Assembly: GCA_963840975.1 (NCBI GenBank)
Contig: CAWJBC010000002.1
Span: 124,001-188,000 of the forward strand
Length of the DNA stretch: 64,000 nt
Reading direction: 5' to 3'
Source of the DNA: JAADJA01 sp963840975
GTDB lineage: Bacteria; Bacteroidota; Bacteroidia; Bacteroidales; JAADJA01
Shown here: positions 7,584 to 16,437 of the stretch, in pieces
Layout: every line of letters begins with the position of its first letter
Numbering within the stretch: position 1 is the stretch's first letter
The notes under the pieces: generated by a model
The model's database searches: none
What the model was told of the DNA's origin: nothing
The model's input: only the letters and a program-made list of their open reading frames with translations
Position numbers and translations under genes: made by a program

Positions 7584-8600
7584 ATGAAAACACTCATCGA
7601 ATTCATCAACGAAAAACAAGGCGACTTTCCTTTTGCAACAGGAGAATTCTCACGCCTGGTTCACGACATCGGCATTGCCGCCAAAATCGTCAACCGCGAG
7701 ATCAACAAAGCCGGTATTGCAGATATCTTCGGCAACGAAGGAACCATCAACGTTCAGGGCGAAGAACAGAAAAAACTGGATGTTTTTGCCAACAACCAGT
7801 TCATCAAAGCCCTCAAGCATGGCGGAATGGTCTGCGCCATTGCATCCGAAGAGAATGACGAGTTGATCACCTTTGACAATGAGCTTTCCAACCGTGGCAA
7901 ATACGTAGTGGCAATGGATCCCCTTGACGGGAGTTCAAATATTGAAGTGAATGTTTCGATCGGAACAGTGTTTTCTATTTACCGCCGGATATCAGAACCC
8001 GGCGCACCAGGAACAGTTGAAGACCTGCTTCAATCGGGCACCGAAATGGTAGCCGCGGGTTATGTCATTTATGGATCCTCCACCATGCTCATCTATTCCA
8101 CAGGCAATGGGGTAAATGGTTTCACATTGGATCCTTCAGTAGGTTTGTTCCTGTTATCTCATCCCGAAATGAAAATCCCGGAAGGCGGAAACATTTATTC
8201 CATCAACGAAGCCAACTATATTTATTTCCCGGAAGGTGTAAAAGAGTTCATCCGTTTTTGCCAGGAAGATGACCCTGCGAGTCTGAGACCTTACAGCACC
8301 CGATATATTGGTTCGCTGGTTTCCGATTTTCACCGCAACATGATCCGTGGGGGTATTTATATGTATCCCGGAACAAAGAAAAATCCCAAGGGCAAGTTGC
8401 GTTTGTTGTACGAATGCAATCCGATCGCTTACCTTGCCGAACAAGCCGGAGGAAAGGCAACCGATGGCTTCAGGAGAATTTTGGAAATACAACCAACCGA
8501 ACTGCATGAGCGCACGCCATTCTTTGTCGGCTCAAAGCACATGGTGGAAAAAGCGGAATACTTTATGAATTATTACTCTAAAGATTTCAAAAAGAAATAA
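7584..8600 (+). CDS. fbp: Class I fructose-1,6-bisphosphatase
   Basis: This enzyme removes the 1-phosphate from fructose 1,6-bisphosphate in gluconeogenesis in the cytoplasm. The 338-residue length is typical. The metal-binding core MDPLDGSSNIEVNVSIGTVF (D112, D115) and the upstream Glu pair in ASEEND (E89-E90) are present. So are a substrate-binding YIGSLVSDFHRNM and a C-terminal LLYECNPIAYLAEQAGGKA motif. The start at ATG 7584 is natural. It lies 48 bp before mfd on the same strand and the two may be co-transcribed. Confidence 0.96.
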   Translation: MKTLIEFINEKQGDFPFATGEFSRLVHDIGIAAKIVNREINKAGIADIFGNEGTINVQGEEQKKLDVFANNQFIKALKHGGMVCAIASEENDELITFDNELSNRGKYVVAMDPLDGSSNIEVNVSIGTVFSIYRRISEPGAPGTVEDLLQSGTEMVAAGYVIYGSSTMLIYSTGNGVNGFTLDPSVGLFLLSHPEMKIPEGGNIYSINEANYIYFPEGVKEFIRFCQEDDPASLRPYSTRYIGSLVSDFHRNMIRGGIYMYPGTKKNPKGKLRLLYECNPIAYLAEQAGGKATDGFRRILEIQPTELHERTPFFVGSKHMVEKAEYFMNYYSKDFKKK

Positions 8601-8648
8601 TCCGGTTCATTCATTGCACAATTTGTGTGAATAAAATAAAATTCGACT

Positions 8649-11600
8649 TTGGAAATCGGTGAAATAATCAACGCTCATTTTAACAATGAGAAAACGGAGC
8701 AGTTCATCAACCATCTCGAAACGATTGAATGTTATCGTGCTCAGTTGCATGGTTTGTCAGGCTCTTCCCGGTCGCTTACTTTATCGGCTGTAGCACAAAA
8801 GTTTTCAGGTGATCATATTATTATCATGCCCGACAAGGAGTCGGCAGCCTATTTTCTGAATGATCTCGAAAGTATTTTCTACGAAAAGGGCGCCAATTTC
8901 CACAAAAAGAAAATCCTTTTTTATCCCACATCCTATAAGCGGAATTACGACATCATCCACCAGGATAGCACCCATGTTCTGCTCCGCACAGAAGTGTTGA
9001 AGCGGCTCGGTTCGGGAAGCAGAAAGAGCATCATTGTCACTTATCCGGAAGCGCTGGCAGAAAAGGTAGTGAGGAAAGCCTACCTGACCAGGAATACTAT
9101 TAAACTCAAGCGAAAGGAAGCTGCTTCCATTGACGTTATCGCCGATTTGCTGTATGATAATGATTTCGACAGGGTTGATTTCGTTTATGAACCGGGTCAG
9201 TTTTCGATACGTGGCGGTATCATTGATGTATTTTCATTTACCAATGATTATCCTTACCGGATTGAATTTTTCGGGGACGAAGTAGAATCCATCCGTTCGT
9301 TCAATCCGGTTGATCAGTTGTCGGTTGATAGCCTCGACCACATTACCATTGTCCCGAATATTCAGGACAGGAAAATTGTTGAAAAAAGAGAATCTTTTTT
9401 ATCCTATATCCCGGAGAAAACAATCCTTTGGGTGGATGACATGAAATTTACCATTGACCGCATCGGTTTTGAATCGGATAAAGCCGCCGAGGTAATGCGG
9501 GAATGGGAATCGGAGTTTGGTCATCTTACCCCAGATGAATTCTTTATCACCGGACAACAATTTGAGGACGATACCGGGAATTTTTCAATGATCGAATTCG
9601 GAAACAGATTTTACAATAAGGGTGCAACTGTATTCAATTTCAACATAAGCCCGCAGCCTGCGTTCAATAAAAATTTTGACTTGTTGATTTCCGACCTTAC
9701 CAAAAACAGTACTGAGGGATACCGGAATTTAATTTTTTCTGAAAACCCTAGTCAGATAAAAAGGCTTTACGCCATTTTTGACGACATCAAAGCCGGAAGG
9801 GGCGCTAGTCAAAGATTTGAATTCGAGACAGCAGATATATCCCTGCATGAGGGGTTTATTGATCACGACCGGAAAATAGCATGTTATACCGATCACCAGA
9901 TTTTTGAGCGTTACCATAAATTCCAGTTAAAGGAAAAATTCAGCAGCAAACATGCCCTCACCCTGAAAGAGCTTTACGATCTTCAGCCCGGAGATTACGT
10001 TACCCATATTGATCATGGGATCGGCAGGTTCGATGGTTTGGAAAAAGTTCAAAACGAAGGCAGGGAACAGGAGGCGATACGTTTGATTTACAAAGATGGC
10101 GATTTGCTGTACATCAGCATCCACTCACTCCACAGGATTTCAAAATTTGTCGGAAAAGAAGGCACGCCGCCTGCCTTGAACCGGCTTGGCTCCGACGTTT
10201 GGAACAAACTGAAGGAGAAAACCAAAAAGAAGGTTAAGGACATTGCCAAAGAACTGATCAAACTTTATGCTGAGCGCAAAACCTCAGCAGGTCATGCTTT
10301 CCCGCCCGATAATTACCTCCAGCATGAACTGGAGGCATCCTTTATTTATGAAGATACACCCGACCAGTTGAAATCAACCAACGATGTAAAAAAGGACATG
10401 GAAGCACCGCATCCTATGGACAGGCTGGTGTGTGGTGATGTAGGTTTTGGGAAAACGGAGGTTGCCATCAGGGCGGCATTCAAAGCAGTAGCCGACAGCA
10501 AACAGGTGGCAGTGCTGGTTCCGACAACCATACTTGCGCTTCAGCATTACCGGACTTTTGGTGAGCGGCTATCTGATTTCCCCTGTAAAGTTGAATATAT
10601 CAACCGCTTTAAATCGCAGAAAGAGCAAACCAAAATCAAAGCCGATCTTAAAGAAGGAAAAATTGACATCCTGATCGGAACGCACAGGCTCATCGGAAAG
10701 GACATTGAATTCAAAGACCTGGGGCTACTGGTGATTGATGAGGAGCAAAAATTTGGAGTCGGAGCTAAGGAAAAATTAAAGAAACTGAAAGTGAACGTTG
10801 ACACTTTAACCCTTACTGCTACGCCTATTCCCCGTACGCTTCAGTTCTCCATGATGGGAGCGCGCGATCTTTCAGTTATCAATACTCCTCCCGCCAACCG
10901 CTATCCAATCCTTACAGAATTGCATCCCTTTGGAGAAGATGTCATACGCGATTCGATCAATTATGAGGTTGACAGGGGCGGACAGGTATTTTTTGTCAAT
11001 AACCGTGTGCAAAATATCCTGGAAGTGGCGGGAATGATACAACGTTTTTGTCCTGGCGTGTCGGTTGCCATTGGTCATGGACAGATGGACGGACACCAAT
11101 TGGAAAAAGTGATGTTTGAGTTCATCGAAGGAAAATATGATGTACTTGTAGCCACCACCATCATTGAATCGGGATTAGATATTCCAAACGTGAATACCAT
11201 TATCATCAACGATGCCCAGAATTTCGGTTTGAGCGAATTGCACCAGTTGCGCGGAAGGGTGGGGCGTTCAAATAAAAAGGCATTTTGTTACCTGCTAACA
11301 CCCCCATTGACATTGCTCACCGATGAAGCCCGCAAGCGATTAAAAGCAATTGAAGAGTTTTCCGAATTAGGCAGTGGTTTTAACATTGCTATGCGCGACC
11401 TGGATATACGCGGCGCTGGCGATATTTTGGGAGCTGAGCAAAGCGGGTTTATTTCGGAGATTGGTTTTGAAATGTACCATAAAATCCTCGATGAAGCCAT
11501 ACTCGAACTCAAGGAAAATGAATTTAAAGATTTATACAAGGAAGAACTCCAGAAAGATTTTGTCCGTGATTGTCAGATCGAAACAGATATGTCGCTCCTG

Positions 11601-12014
11601 ATCACTGACGATTACGTTATCAGCATTACTGAACGGTTGGCACTTTACAAGGAGCTTGATAACATTAACGAAGAAGTGGAGCTTCAGCGGTTCAGGCTGA
11701 GGTTGATTGACCGTTTCGGACAGGTGCCGCCGCAAACAGAAGAACTGATCAATGCCATACGTCTGCGAGGGTTGGGCAAAGAAATCGGTTTTGAAAAATT
11801 GATCCTGAAAAATGAAAAGATGACCGGTTACTTTGTCTCGAATCAGGAATCGCCGTATTACCAGTCAAAAAAATTCGGCAAGGTGTTAAATTTTGTCCAG
11901 TCGAATCCCGCCAGATGCAGGATGAAGGAATCAAGGGATAAATTGTCGCTGACTTTCGACCGGATAAAAACCATTGCAGATTCTATAAAAATTGTGAAGG
12001 AATTGTCAGAATGA
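8649..12014 (+). CDS. mfd: Transcription-repair coupling factor
   Basis: Mfd is a DNA translocase that removes stalled RNA polymerase at lesions and recruits UvrA. The 1121-residue protein shows the full domain order. First is a UvrB-homology region (about 1-350, with FSIRGGIIDVFSF). Next is a CarD-like RNA-polymerase interaction domain (about 437-495, with GDYVTHIDHGIGRF). The helicase core carries GDVGFGKTE (about residue 597) and DEEQ (about 695). It is followed by the TRG/motor motif HQLRGRVGRS and a C-terminal TRCF domain. The only start compatible with the upstream in-frame stop (8637) and the conserved N-terminus is TTG at 8649, a rare start codon that may lower expression. Confidence 0.96.
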   Translation: MEIGEIINAHFNNEKTEQFINHLETIECYRAQLHGLSGSSRSLTLSAVAQKFSGDHIIIMPDKESAAYFLNDLESIFYEKGANFHKKKILFYPTSYKRNYDIIHQDSTHVLLRTEVLKRLGSGSRKSIIVTYPEALAEKVVRKAYLTRNTIKLKRKEAASIDVIADLLYDNDFDRVDFVYEPGQFSIRGGIIDVFSFTNDYPYRIEFFGDEVESIRSFNPVDQLSVDSLDHITIVPNIQDRKIVEKRESFLSYIPEKTILWVDDMKFTIDRIGFESDKAAEVMREWESEFGHLTPDEFFITGQQFEDDTGNFSMIEFGNRFYNKGATVFNFNISPQPAFNKNFDLLISDLTKNSTEGYRNLIFSENPSQIKRLYAIFDDIKAGRGASQRFEFETADISLHEGFIDHDRKIACYTDHQIFERYHKFQLKEKFSSKHALTLKELYDLQPGDYVTHIDHGIGRFDGLEKVQNEGREQEAIRLIYKDGDLLYISIHSLHRISKFVGKEGTPPALNRLGSDVWNKLKEKTKKKVKDIAKELIKLYAERKTSAGHAFPPDNYLQHELEASFIYEDTPDQLKSTNDVKKDMEAPHPMDRLVCGDVGFGKTEVAIRAAFKAVADSKQVAVLVPTTILALQHYRTFGERLSDFPCKVEYINRFKSQKEQTKIKADLKEGKIDILIGTHRLIGKDIEFKDLGLLVIDEEQKFGVGAKEKLKKLKVNVDTLTLTATPIPRTLQFSMMGARDLSVINTPPANRYPILTELHPFGEDVIRDSINYEVDRGGQVFFVNNRVQNILEVAGMIQRFCPGVSVAIGHGQMDGHQLEKVMFEFIEGKYDVLVATTIIESGLDIPNVNTIIINDAQNFGLSELHQLRGRVGRSNKKAFCYLLTPPLTLLTDEARKRLKAIEEFSELGSGFNIAMRDLDIRGAGDILGAEQSGFISEIGFEMYHKILDEAILELKENEFKDLYKEELQKDFVRDCQIETDMSLLITDDYVISITERLALYKELDNINEEVELQRFRLRLIDRFGQVPPQTEELINAIRLRGLGKEIGFEKLILKNEKMTGYFVSNQESPYYQSKKFGKVLNFVQSNPARCRMKESRDKLSLTFDRIKTIADSIKIVKELSE

Positions 12015-12074
12015 TTCCATCCCAATAGATGAACTATTACTTTATCCAATTGTTGAACTTTTAAATCAAACAAT

Positions 12075-12938
12075 ATGGCAGCAAAAATTTTAATCATTGG
12101 TGCAACGGGTACCATTGGAACAACAGTTTGTGAATTGCTTAAAACACACGACGCTGATTTTACTGCGATGGTAAGGGATCAGGAAAAAGCCGGACAATTA
12201 AATTCCAAAGGAATTAAAACAGTAACCGGAGATTTATCCGATTTGAATTCACTGAGAAATGCGATGCAGGGAATGGATAAATTGTTCCTGCTTTCTGCAA
12301 CTTCTCCCGATTTACCTGAATTACAGGGAAATGCCGCAAAAGTGGCGAAAGAGAAAGGGATTAAGCACATTGTTAAAATTTCGGCAAGGGGTGCGGCTGA
12401 GGATGCAAACTTCAATATCGGCAGGTTTCATGGTAAAACAGAAAAAGAAATCAGGGAGTTGGGCATACCTTTTACTTTTCTGCAACCTCATTCTTTTATG
12501 CAAAATCTTTTTTTTGACAGGCAGACCATTGTTGAACAAAATGCCATTTATGCCTCGATGGGAACCGGCAAAATTCCGATGATTGATACAAGAGATATTG
12601 CTGCTGTTGCCGTAAACGCTTTATTACAGGAGGGTCATGCAGGAAAATCTTATATTTTAACAGGACCGGAGGCAATTTCATACAACAATATTGCAGGTGG
12701 ACTTAGCAAGGTTTTAGGTAGAGAAATAAAATACATCTCCCAAACTCCGGCGGAAGGCTATAAAGCCATGATGTCATCAGGGATGCCGGGATGGCTGGTG
12801 GATGATATGACTGACCTGAACAAAATTTACGGAGCGAATAAAGCTGCCGAAGTAAGTCAGGCGGTGGAACAGGTGATTGGAAGGAAACCCATCAGGCTGG
12901 AAGAGTTTATTAAGGATTATAAAAAGAAGTTTGAGTAA
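12075..12938 (+). CDS. NmrA-like NAD(P)-binding oxidoreductase
   Basis: This 287-residue protein belongs to the atypical short-chain dehydrogenase/NmrA group. A Rossmann glycine motif, GATGTIG, lies at residues 9-15, and VTGDLSD and FLLSATSPD follow in the expected positions. The central region (HIVKISARGA and FTFLQPHSFMQNLF) and the C-terminal half (YILTGPEAISYNNIA) are typical of QorB-like NAD(P)H:quinone oxidoreductases and NmrA redox sensors. The substrate cannot be read from sequence. It starts 60 bp after mfd and may be read through from it, but no functional link is apparent. Confidence 0.85.
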   Translation: MAAKILIIGATGTIGTTVCELLKTHDADFTAMVRDQEKAGQLNSKGIKTVTGDLSDLNSLRNAMQGMDKLFLLSATSPDLPELQGNAAKVAKEKGIKHIVKISARGAAEDANFNIGRFHGKTEKEIRELGIPFTFLQPHSFMQNLFFDRQTIVEQNAIYASMGTGKIPMIDTRDIAAVAVNALLQEGHAGKSYILTGPEAISYNNIAGGLSKVLGREIKYISQTPAEGYKAMMSSGMPGWLVDDMTDLNKIYGANKAAEVSQAVEQVIGRKPIRLEEFIKDYKKKFE

Positions 12939-13116
12939 AAATTCATACATAAAATGAAATACAACCTTTTATAAACAAAGAACTCAGGATTTCGGAATTA
13001 TGTATTGGAACTATCACTTGTGGCAAAAAATAAGGCTGGGCATGTGATTATGAAACCAGTAACACACACTTTTTACTAATTTTATTAATTTTACAAAAGT
13101 TTTAAATCCTATTCAT

Positions 13117-13821
13117 ATGAATACAAACAATCAAAATCGCACCCTGGGACTTGGATTAATCATTATTGCAGTAGGTCTGGCAATTTTACTTCACAGGCTG
13201 AGGGTTTTTTCGCCACAGGTGGACGATGTAATTTTTTCGTGGCAGATGTTGCTCATCGTAATTGGCGTTTATAACATTTTATTTACCCAAAGCCGGGTAG
13301 CCGGATTTATTCTTATTGCTGTGGGTGGATTCTTTATCATCCCAAATTTGTTTATCCTTCCTTACGATTTCAACAGAAATTTCTGGCCCGTATTGCTGAT
13401 AATTGTAGGGTTGCTCATCCTTTTTAAAGCATTACCGGCAAAGAATAGAGAACCTTTTAAACCAATGGAAGGCAGCCCGATGGAGTACATTGATGAAACC
13501 AATATTTTCAGCGGTTCCGAAAAAAAGATTTCAAGCCAAAACTTCAGGGGTGGAAAAATTACTTCCATTTTTGGCGGTTCAGAACTCGATCTCAGTTCCT
13601 CACAATTAGCTGAAGGCAATAATGTACTTGAGGTATTTTATATGTTCGGCGGTTCATCTCTAACAGTTCCGGCAGATTGGGTTGTGGTAAATAATGTAAC
13701 CAGCATTTTGGGTGGTTTTTCCGACAAAAGAAATATCAACCCTTCCCGTCCACTGACATCCGACAAAGTTTTGATCATACAGGGATTTGTGATGTTTGGA
13801 GGTGGAGAGCTTAAAGGTTAG
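13117..13821 (+). CDS. LiaF-like four-helix membrane protein
   Basis: This 234-residue protein has four hydrophobic segments in the first half: LGLGLIIIAVGLAILL, WQMLLIVIGVYNILF, FILIAVGGFFIIPNLF and FWPVLLIIVGLLILF. The C-terminal domain has repeated short beta elements (IFGGSELDLSSS, MFGGSSLTVP, ILGGFSDKR and FVMFGGGELKG), as in the LiaF/VraT-type cell-wall-active antibiotic response domain. In Firmicutes LiaF senses envelope stress; in Bacteroidota the role is not established. It is followed after 92 bp by an HtrA-like protease, which suggests but does not prove an envelope-stress context. Confidence 0.8.
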   Translation: MNTNNQNRTLGLGLIIIAVGLAILLHRLRVFSPQVDDVIFSWQMLLIVIGVYNILFTQSRVAGFILIAVGGFFIIPNLFILPYDFNRNFWPVLLIIVGLLILFKALPAKNREPFKPMEGSPMEYIDETNIFSGSEKKISSQNFRGGKITSIFGGSELDLSSSQLAEGNNVLEVFYMFGGSSLTVPADWVVVNNVTSILGGFSDKRNINPSRPLTSDKVLIIQGFVMFGGGELKG

Positions 13822-13913
13822 GGTGTCAATTTAAGTCAACCTTTACATTTATGCCAGCCTGTCATAATTTATTTGTGGCTTGAATTTCGATTGATAAACT
13901 GAAATATAAAAAT

Positions 13914-14927
13914 ATGTTCAGTTTTATTTCAACCGACGAAGATGTCCATCAGGAAACAAAAAACGTAGCAAATGATCAATTGGCTTTAGATGCATATTCG
14001 GGAATTATAGTAAATGCTGCCAGGAAAGTTAGTAAAAGTGTGGTTCATATTAAGGCAAAAAGAAAACCCGTTGCGGCAGCAAAACCAAATAACCCGCATA
14101 CTCCCTTTGGAACCGGATCAGGATTTATTATTTCCTCAGATGGGTATATCGTTACCAACAACCACGTTATCAACAATGCAGAGGAGATCGTTGTAGGAAC
14201 ACCTGACGGAAATGAACACAACGCAAAGATAATCGGACAGGATAAAGCAACTGATCTGGCGGTGATCAAAATTTATACAAACAGCCATCAGTCAGTCGCA
14301 TTTGGAAGATCTGATGCCTTGCAGGTAGGGCAGATTGCCATTGCACTTGGAAACCCCTTTGGTTTTCAGTACTCGGTTACTGCGGGCGTGGTCAGTGCAT
14401 TGGGTCGGACATTAAGAACAGAATCCGGCAGGTTGATTGATGATGTAATTCAAACCGATGCGGCATTGAATCCGGGAAATTCAGGAGGACCTCTGGTAAA
14501 TTCTGCCGGTGAAGTTATAGGCGTTAATACTGCCATCATTCTTCCGGCACAGGGCTTGTCATTTGCCGTTTCGTCCAACCTTACCCAATTGATCACCGGG
14601 AAACTGATTTTAGACGGGAAAATACGGAGGGGTTATCTTGGCATCGTGGGGCAGAACATAAAATTAACTCCCCGAATTGTTCAATACAATAAACTTGAAA
14701 AACCCACTGGAGTTTATATTGTCGAGGTTGACCACAAAAAAGGTATCCAAAATTCAGAATTGTTTCCGGGAGATATCATTGTTGGATTCAAAGACAAAAG
14801 CATTGGTTCCATTGATGATCTTCACCGGCAAATGGATGAAAGTGCAATTGGTCAAAAGACTAACCTGGTGGTTCTTCGTCAAGGAATGGCAAAGGAAATT
14901 GGAGTAGTGCCGGCGGAATTGAAGTAA
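13914..14927 (+). CDS. HtrA/DegP-like S1C serine protease, no signal peptide
   Basis: This is a trypsin-like protease domain followed by one PDZ domain. The catalytic triad is complete: H84 in TNNHVIN, D114 in ATDLAVIK and S190 in LNPGNSGGPL. The PDZ domain spans about 235-335 (GYLGIVGQNI to KEIGVVPAEL). The length (337) corresponds to a single-PDZ DegS-like form. Unusually, the N-terminus (MFSFISTDEDVHQETKN) has no signal peptide or membrane anchor, and the in-frame stretch upstream to the stop at 13881 adds none. The protein is therefore predicted to be cytoplasmic, unless an N-terminal exon-like piece has been lost by frameshift. The substrate is unknown. Confidence 0.88.
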   Translation: MFSFISTDEDVHQETKNVANDQLALDAYSGIIVNAARKVSKSVVHIKAKRKPVAAAKPNNPHTPFGTGSGFIISSDGYIVTNNHVINNAEEIVVGTPDGNEHNAKIIGQDKATDLAVIKIYTNSHQSVAFGRSDALQVGQIAIALGNPFGFQYSVTAGVVSALGRTLRTESGRLIDDVIQTDAALNPGNSGGPLVNSAGEVIGVNTAIILPAQGLSFAVSSNLTQLITGKLILDGKIRRGYLGIVGQNIKLTPRIVQYNKLEKPTGVYIVEVDHKKGIQNSELFPGDIIVGFKDKSIGSIDDLHRQMDESAIGQKTNLVVLRQGMAKEIGVVPAELK

Positions 14928-15027
14928 AATAAGCTGCAAAGAGGTCCCTTGGTAAAAGTTAAATATATCAGGTTTGACAATTATTGTATTCTTCCCATCA
15001 ATTTTTAGAAGTTTGTTCTCAAATTAT

Positions 15028-15158
15028 GAGTCCACTCCGAAAAGACAAACCGGACGTCATTGCGAGGGCGAAGCCTGAAGCAATCTATTGATTCCCAGCA
15101 CCAATAGATTGCTTCGCTACGCTCGCAATGACGATAAGTCACTTTTCGGAGTGGACTC
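15028..15158. repeat. MITE-like nested inverted-repeat element
   Basis: The 131-bp element has perfect 17-bp terminal inverted repeats, GAGTCCACTCCGAAAAG at 15028-15044 and its complement at 15142-15158. A second nested inverted repeat lies inside it: CGTCATTGCGAG and GAAGCAATCTATTG on the left (15055-15090), and CAATAGATTGCTTCG and CTCGCAATGACG on the right (15103-15133). It encodes nothing and would fold into a long hairpin in RNA or single-stranded DNA. A related fragment occurs at 5174-5207. It lies between the HtrA-like gene and rbfA. Confidence 0.8.
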
Positions 15159-15221
15159 AATTATCATTCAAATTAATTTTATATCTCGGTAATTTCGGGC
15201 AGCCAATTACAAGGATAATCT

Positions 15222-15229
15222 TATTTTTG
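15222..15229 (+). promoter_or_regulatory. -7-like element abutting rbfA start
   Basis: TATTTTTG lies only four bases before the rbfA ATG at 15234. If it is used, transcription would begin at or just inside the start codon, giving a leaderless or nearly leaderless mRNA. This arrangement is seen in front of many Bacteroidota genes. Confidence 0.35.
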
Positions 15230-15233
15230 CAAA

Positions 15234-15572
15234 ATGGAATCAACAAGGCAACAAAAAATTTCGAGGCTCATCCAGAAAGACATCAGCGATATTTTCCAGA
15301 GGGAAGGTAAAAACATGTTTGGCAACGTCATGATCACAATAACCAAAGTTCATGTAACATCCGACCTTTCGATCGCTAAAGTTTACCTTAGTCTATTTGC
15401 CACAAAGGACAAAGATGCTTTGATTAAACAAATAAAACTTCACTCAAAAGAGGTCAGGTTTAAGCTGGGACAAAGGATTGGAAAGCAGGTGAGAGCAATT
15501 CCCGATCTTCAGTTTTATGTGGATGATTCACTGGATTACATCGAAAAAATTGAGAAACTACTTGACGAATAG
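15234..15572 (+). CDS. rbfA: 30S ribosome-binding factor A
   Basis: RbfA is a KH-type protein that assists 16S rRNA 5'-end maturation and late 30S assembly, with a role in cold adaptation. The 112-residue length and the sequence (STRQQKISRLIQKDISDIFQ, then VTSDLSIAKVYLSLF, then RFKLGQRIGKQVRAIPDLQF and VDDSLDYIEKIEKLL) are characteristic. The start ATG gives the standard N-terminus. It is followed after 55 bp by a methyltransferase and a LolC/E-like permease on the same strand, a gene order I recall from other Bacteroidota. Confidence 0.93.
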   Translation: MESTRQQKISRLIQKDISDIFQREGKNMFGNVMITITKVHVTSDLSIAKVYLSLFATKDKDALIKQIKLHSKEVRFKLGQRIGKQVRAIPDLQFYVDDSLDYIEKIEKLLDE

Positions 15573-15627
15573 AAACATCAGCTTTTGTCGGGTAAGAATT
15601 GAACCCTACCTTAAAAAGAAATAGTCA

Positions 15628-16437
15628 ATGCAATACGATCCGATTAAGAGAACACTTGGTAACGTTTTCAATAAAAGTCCACATCTCAGGATTTTATTTT
15701 ATCATCTTCTCGATCTGCTGCTTCTCAGGACATGGCATATAAAAAAAGCTGTCAGGAAATGGGCATCCACGCAGGATGACAAAGTTTCAATCCTTGATGC
15801 GGGTTCAGGTTTCGGACAATACTCTTATTTTCTTTCGAAAAAAAACAAAAACTGGAAAATTACAGGTGTTGATATTAAGGAAGAGCAAATTGAGGATTGC
15901 AATGTTTTTTTTGAGAAGATCGGGAAATCAAACGTCTCATTTACCATTGGAGACCTTACCAAATTCAGGAATGAAAACGCATATAATCTGATCCTTTCTG
16001 TGGATGTGATGGAACATATTTTAGAGGATGTAGATGTATTCAGGAATTTTCACACTTCCCTGAAACCCGGAGGAATGGTTTTGATTTCCACGCCTTCTGA
16101 CCAGGGAGGTTCAGACGTGCACGAACATGATCATGAATCATTTATTGAAGAACATGTTAGGGATGGATACAATATTTTTGAAATACAGGAAAAATTAAAA
16201 TTGGCAGGTTTTGCACTTACAGAGGCAAGATACAATTACGGCACTCCCGGTAAAATTTCCTGGAAGCTCTCAATGAAATACCCGATTACCCTTCTTAACA
16301 TTTCCAAATTATTTTTCATTGTTCTACCTTTTTATTATCTGGTTACTTTCCCTTTTTCATTGATATTGAATTACTTTGATCTTTGGCTTACCCATAAATC
16401 AGGAACTGGATTGATCGTCAAAGCCTGGAAGAAATGA
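15628..16437 (+). CDS. Class I SAM-dependent methyltransferase
   Basis: This 269-residue protein has a Rossmann-type SAM-binding motif, ILDAGSGFGQYSYFL (about residues 54-68). An acidic residue follows at the end of strand 2 (ITGVDIKEEQ), and then NLILSVDVMEHILED, a UbiE/Coq5-like motif IV. A C-terminal hydrophobic stretch (LLNISKLFFIVLPFYYLVTF) suggests membrane association. The methyl acceptor cannot be deduced. Its TGA overlaps the ATG of the next gene by the ATGA arrangement at 16434-16437, so the two are translationally coupled. Confidence 0.85.
   Translation: MQYDPIKRTLGNVFNKSPHLRILFYHLLDLLLLRTWHIKKAVRKWASTQDDKVSILDAGSGFGQYSYFLSKKNKNWKITGVDIKEEQIEDCNVFFEKIGKSNVSFTIGDLTKFRNENAYNLILSVDVMEHILEDVDVFRNFHTSLKPGGMVLISTPSDQGGSDVHEHDHESFIEEHVRDGYNIFEIQEKLKLAGFALTEARYNYGTPGKISWKLSMKYPITLLNISKLFFIVLPFYYLVTFPFSLILNYFDLWLTHKSGTGLIVKAWKK

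Noticed and set aside
15128..15310. 60-codon frame overlapping the MITE-like element and the start of rbfA
   Set aside because: It overlaps rbfA in another frame and begins inside the inverted repeat; rbfA explains the sequence.
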